NCBI GenBank assembly: GCA_964649675.1
Contig: CAZYPX010000018.1
Span: 1 to 24,106 of the forward strand
DNA length: 24,106 bases
From: CAZVCG01 sp964649675
GTDB lineage: Bacteria > Pseudomonadota > Alphaproteobacteria > UBA9219
Direction: 5' to 3'
Below, piece after piece: positions 22,464 to 24,106 of this stretch. Every line of letters begins with the position of its first letter. Position 1 is the stretch's first letter. The notes below the pieces were generated by a model. That model saw only the letters and a program-made list of their open reading frames with translations, was not told the DNA's origin and searched no databases. A program made the position numbers and the translations under genes.

Positions 22464-23987
22464 TTGGCCGATACGCCCGAATTAACCATAACGAACCGCA
22501 CGCTCGCACGGCTCTCCAAAATCGCCGAGGGGAACGGCATTGACCTAAAAAAAATCGAGCTTATTGAAAGCCACGAAGACATCTATGTTTTGGAGGGGCA
22601 AATTCGCCTGAAGCCCCATATAAGCATCGGGACACGGCAATACGCAGGCCCCGTTAAAGGCAAGGGCAAAAAAGTTTTGCCGACTTTCCAGGCGCTTCAG
22701 GAAGAAGCGAAAAACCTAAGCGAAAGCCGGAAAAATTCAAAAGATTGGCTGGAAGACGCCCTTAAGGAACTCAAGGAAAGCCCAGGCCACGGCTGGGGTT
22801 TCGAAAAGGCAAAAATCACGTTGCCTGAAAACGTTAAAACCGTCGCCGCCAACGAAAAATGCCCCGCGTGCCAAGGCGCAAAAAAAACTACATGCTCACA
22901 ATGTCAAGGACGCGCCGTCATCATCTGCCCACAATGCGAAGGCCGCGGGCAGGAACAATGCTATCATTGCTATATGCAAGGGTATGAGCCATCGAATCCC
23001 CAGCAAGTTTGCTCCATTTGCCGCGGGACGAAATGGGCCGAATGCCGCCTGTGCCAACGGCGAATGCAGCTTCCCTGCCCTGCATGCCAAGGCCGTGGAG
23101 GAACGGCATGCGCACAGTGCAAAGGCGCCGGATCGTTTACGCAGGAAATCTCGGTCGAAACCTCAACCGAAATCCATTTCGACGTTCTTCCCAACCGCAA
23201 CCTGCCAAGCAGCCTATTGCGCTCCATAGACCGTCTGGGCATGGTCAACCTGTCCAAGGGCCACGCCGACATTGAAATGGCCGAACCTGACAAAAACGCG
23301 CCCGCCAACGAGCAAAATCTTGCAAAGCTTGCGGCGAAAATACCTTTTGCGGAAATCAAGGCACGCATCAACAATCGGCCTGTCCGTTTTTGCGTTTTCG
23401 GCAAAAAGGCTCTTTTTGTCGAAACGCCTTCATTTCTTGACGAGTCCTTGCGTCCGTGGCGCGAGCATCTGGTGCGCGCGGCCATGGGCTCAGAAACTCT
23501 TGATAAGGCGCTTGAGGCGCGCGCGATGCGCGAAGCTCTTGGCCTCGAACTTGCCGGAAAACACGATCCTTCCAACCTGCGACAGCTTTATCCGGTGGGT
23601 CTTTCCGCAGCCACGGCCAAGGAAATCATGAACAACCTCGGGCTGGCGCTCAAGCGCCTCACGATACGTTCGCGTCTTGCCGTTTCTGCCGTGAGCATAA
23701 CGACAAGCGCAGGGCTTTTTGCCGGGCTCTTCCTGAGTTCGCTGCGGCAGAACTTGGCAGCGATCCTGCCGCCCACGGCCCTAACCCTGACCGAGGCATT
23801 ATTGCCCGTTCTCGTCGTGGGTTTAAGCTACATTGGTTTATTGCATACGTCCCGATGGGCATTAAAGCGCAGGTTTCCGAACGCCGAAATCCGCTTGAAC
23901 CAGAAAATCGGGAAGATCGGGTATGGGACGTTGGCGGGAATATTTGTTCTTTATGCGGTAATATTCGCCTTGGCGGAATACCAATAA
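22464..23987 (+). CDS. Membrane-anchored protein with a double four-CXXC zinc array
   Basis: This is a probably zinc-binding membrane protein of unknown function. I prefer TTG 22464 (507 residues) because GAGGAA lies 7 bases upstream; ATG 22449, which overlaps that Shine-Dalgarno, has none of its own and would add five residues. In ATG numbering the eight CXXC motifs are at 138, 149, 160, 171, 188, 199, 210 and 221. Within each set of four the spacing is exactly 11 residues, and the two sets are offset by exactly 50, so the module was probably duplicated. The CxxCxGxG flavour (CPQCEGRGQ, CPACQGRGG) recalls the DnaJ zinc-finger domain, but there is no J domain and the spacing is tighter. Residues 1-130 precede it as a soluble region with a helical stretch (81-110). 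Three membrane segments lie near the C-terminus (about 409-431, 447-466 and 489-509). No disulfide or redox role can be told from sequence. Confidence 0.85.
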   Translation: MADTPELTITNRTLARLSKIAEGNGIDLKKIELIESHEDIYVLEGQIRLKPHISIGTRQYAGPVKGKGKKVLPTFQALQEEAKNLSESRKNSKDWLEDALKELKESPGHGWGFEKAKITLPENVKTVAANEKCPACQGAKKTTCSQCQGRAVIICPQCEGRGQEQCYHCYMQGYEPSNPQQVCSICRGTKWAECRLCQRRMQLPCPACQGRGGTACAQCKGAGSFTQEISVETSTEIHFDVLPNRNLPSSLLRSIDRLGMVNLSKGHADIEMAEPDKNAPANEQNLAKLAAKIPFAEIKARINNRPVRFCVFGKKALFVETPSFLDESLRPWREHLVRAAMGSETLDKALEARAMREALGLELAGKHDPSNLRQLYPVGLSAATAKEIMNNLGLALKRLTIRSRLAVSAVSITTSAGLFAGLFLSSLRQNLAAILPPTALTLTEALLPVLVVGLSYIGLLHTSRWALKRRFPNAEIRLNQKIGKIGYGTLAGIFVLYAVIFALAEYQ

Positions 23988-24000
23988 TTATAAAGCCACG

Positions 24001-24106
24001 TTAACCATCCTTCCGTTTCAATTTGACTTGAAAATCCCGCTCCCCTAGTTTTTTTGTAAGCGTCTGGTGATCACCGCCTAGAATAAGAGTGTCCGGCTGG
24101 GCTAAG
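24001..24106 (-). CDS. 3' end of a minus-strand gene cut by the right edge
   Basis: The only open minus-strand frame at the edge reads LAQPDTLILGGDHQTLTKKL, then GERDFQVKLKRKDG, ending at TAA 24001-24003, 13 bases from the end of the convergent CXXC-array gene. The composition is coding-like and the convergent layout fits. The PDTLILGGD stretch is reminiscent of C-terminal regulatory domains such as TrkA-C, but 34 residues are too few to name it. Confidence 0.5.
   Translation of the reverse strand, partial: LAQPDTLILGGDHQTLTKKLGERDFQVKLKRKDG

Overview
The window looks like chromosome of an alphaproteobacterium, probably a deep-branching lineage; this is inferred from gene order and motifs, with no database search. 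The main clue is the minus-strand block dnaE, rpsB, tsf, pyrH, frr, (panD), uppS, cdsA, dxr, rseP, bamA. This is the conserved translation / isoprenoid / phospholipid / outer-membrane cluster, in its usual order. Further clues are a GAAC-N7-GAAC (= GTTC-N7-GTTC) SOS box of the alphaproteobacterial LexA type and promoter-like elements of the TTGA...GCTA type known from Caulobacter. Base composition is moderately GC-rich in the core genes and more AT-rich in the gaps around 16-19 kb.

Layout. 1-10409 (minus): bamA (cut by the left edge), rseP, dxr, cdsA, uppS, panD, frr, then pyrH, tsf, rpsB. Two departures from the textbook order stand out. panD sits between frr and uppS. A small plus-strand gene for a probable exported protein (7378-7767) is wedged between pyrH and frr; a promoter pair in front of it would let frr and its downstream genes be transcribed apart from rpsB-tsf-pyrH. 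rpsB has a long leader with three small perfect hairpins. 10660-15219 (minus): ssb, an unrecognised 174-residue gene and dnaE form a likely operon, with a perfect LexA-type box in front of ssb.

15333-18849 is an accessory block between ssb and uvrA, two genes that are usually divergent neighbours. It holds an XRE-type regulator divergent from a VUT/YhhQ-type transporter (likely queuosine precursor uptake) with a 15-bp palindrome between them, an unrecognised 475-residue protein with a strong inverted repeat in its leader, and a frameshifted, truncated remnant resembling an alpha/beta hydrolase. 19020-21860 (plus) is uvrA, with a near-match LexA box.

21886-24106: an unrecognised 159-residue gene (minus); a membrane-anchored protein with eight CXXC motifs in a strikingly regular double array (plus); and the 3' end of another minus-strand gene at the right edge.

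Working together, the core genes supply ribosome and translation factors (RpsB, Tsf, Frr), UMP kinase, undecaprenyl and isoprenoid precursors (Dxr, UppS), CDP-diacylglycerol (CdsA), envelope proteolysis and outer-membrane protein assembly (RseP, BamA), plus replication and repair (DnaE, Ssb, UvrA). The most unusual items are the double CXXC-array membrane protein, the split uvrA/ssb divergon with LexA-like boxes at both ends, the inserted gene between pyrH and frr, and the structured rpsB leader. No tRNA, rRNA, CRISPR array, transposase or insertion sequence was seen.
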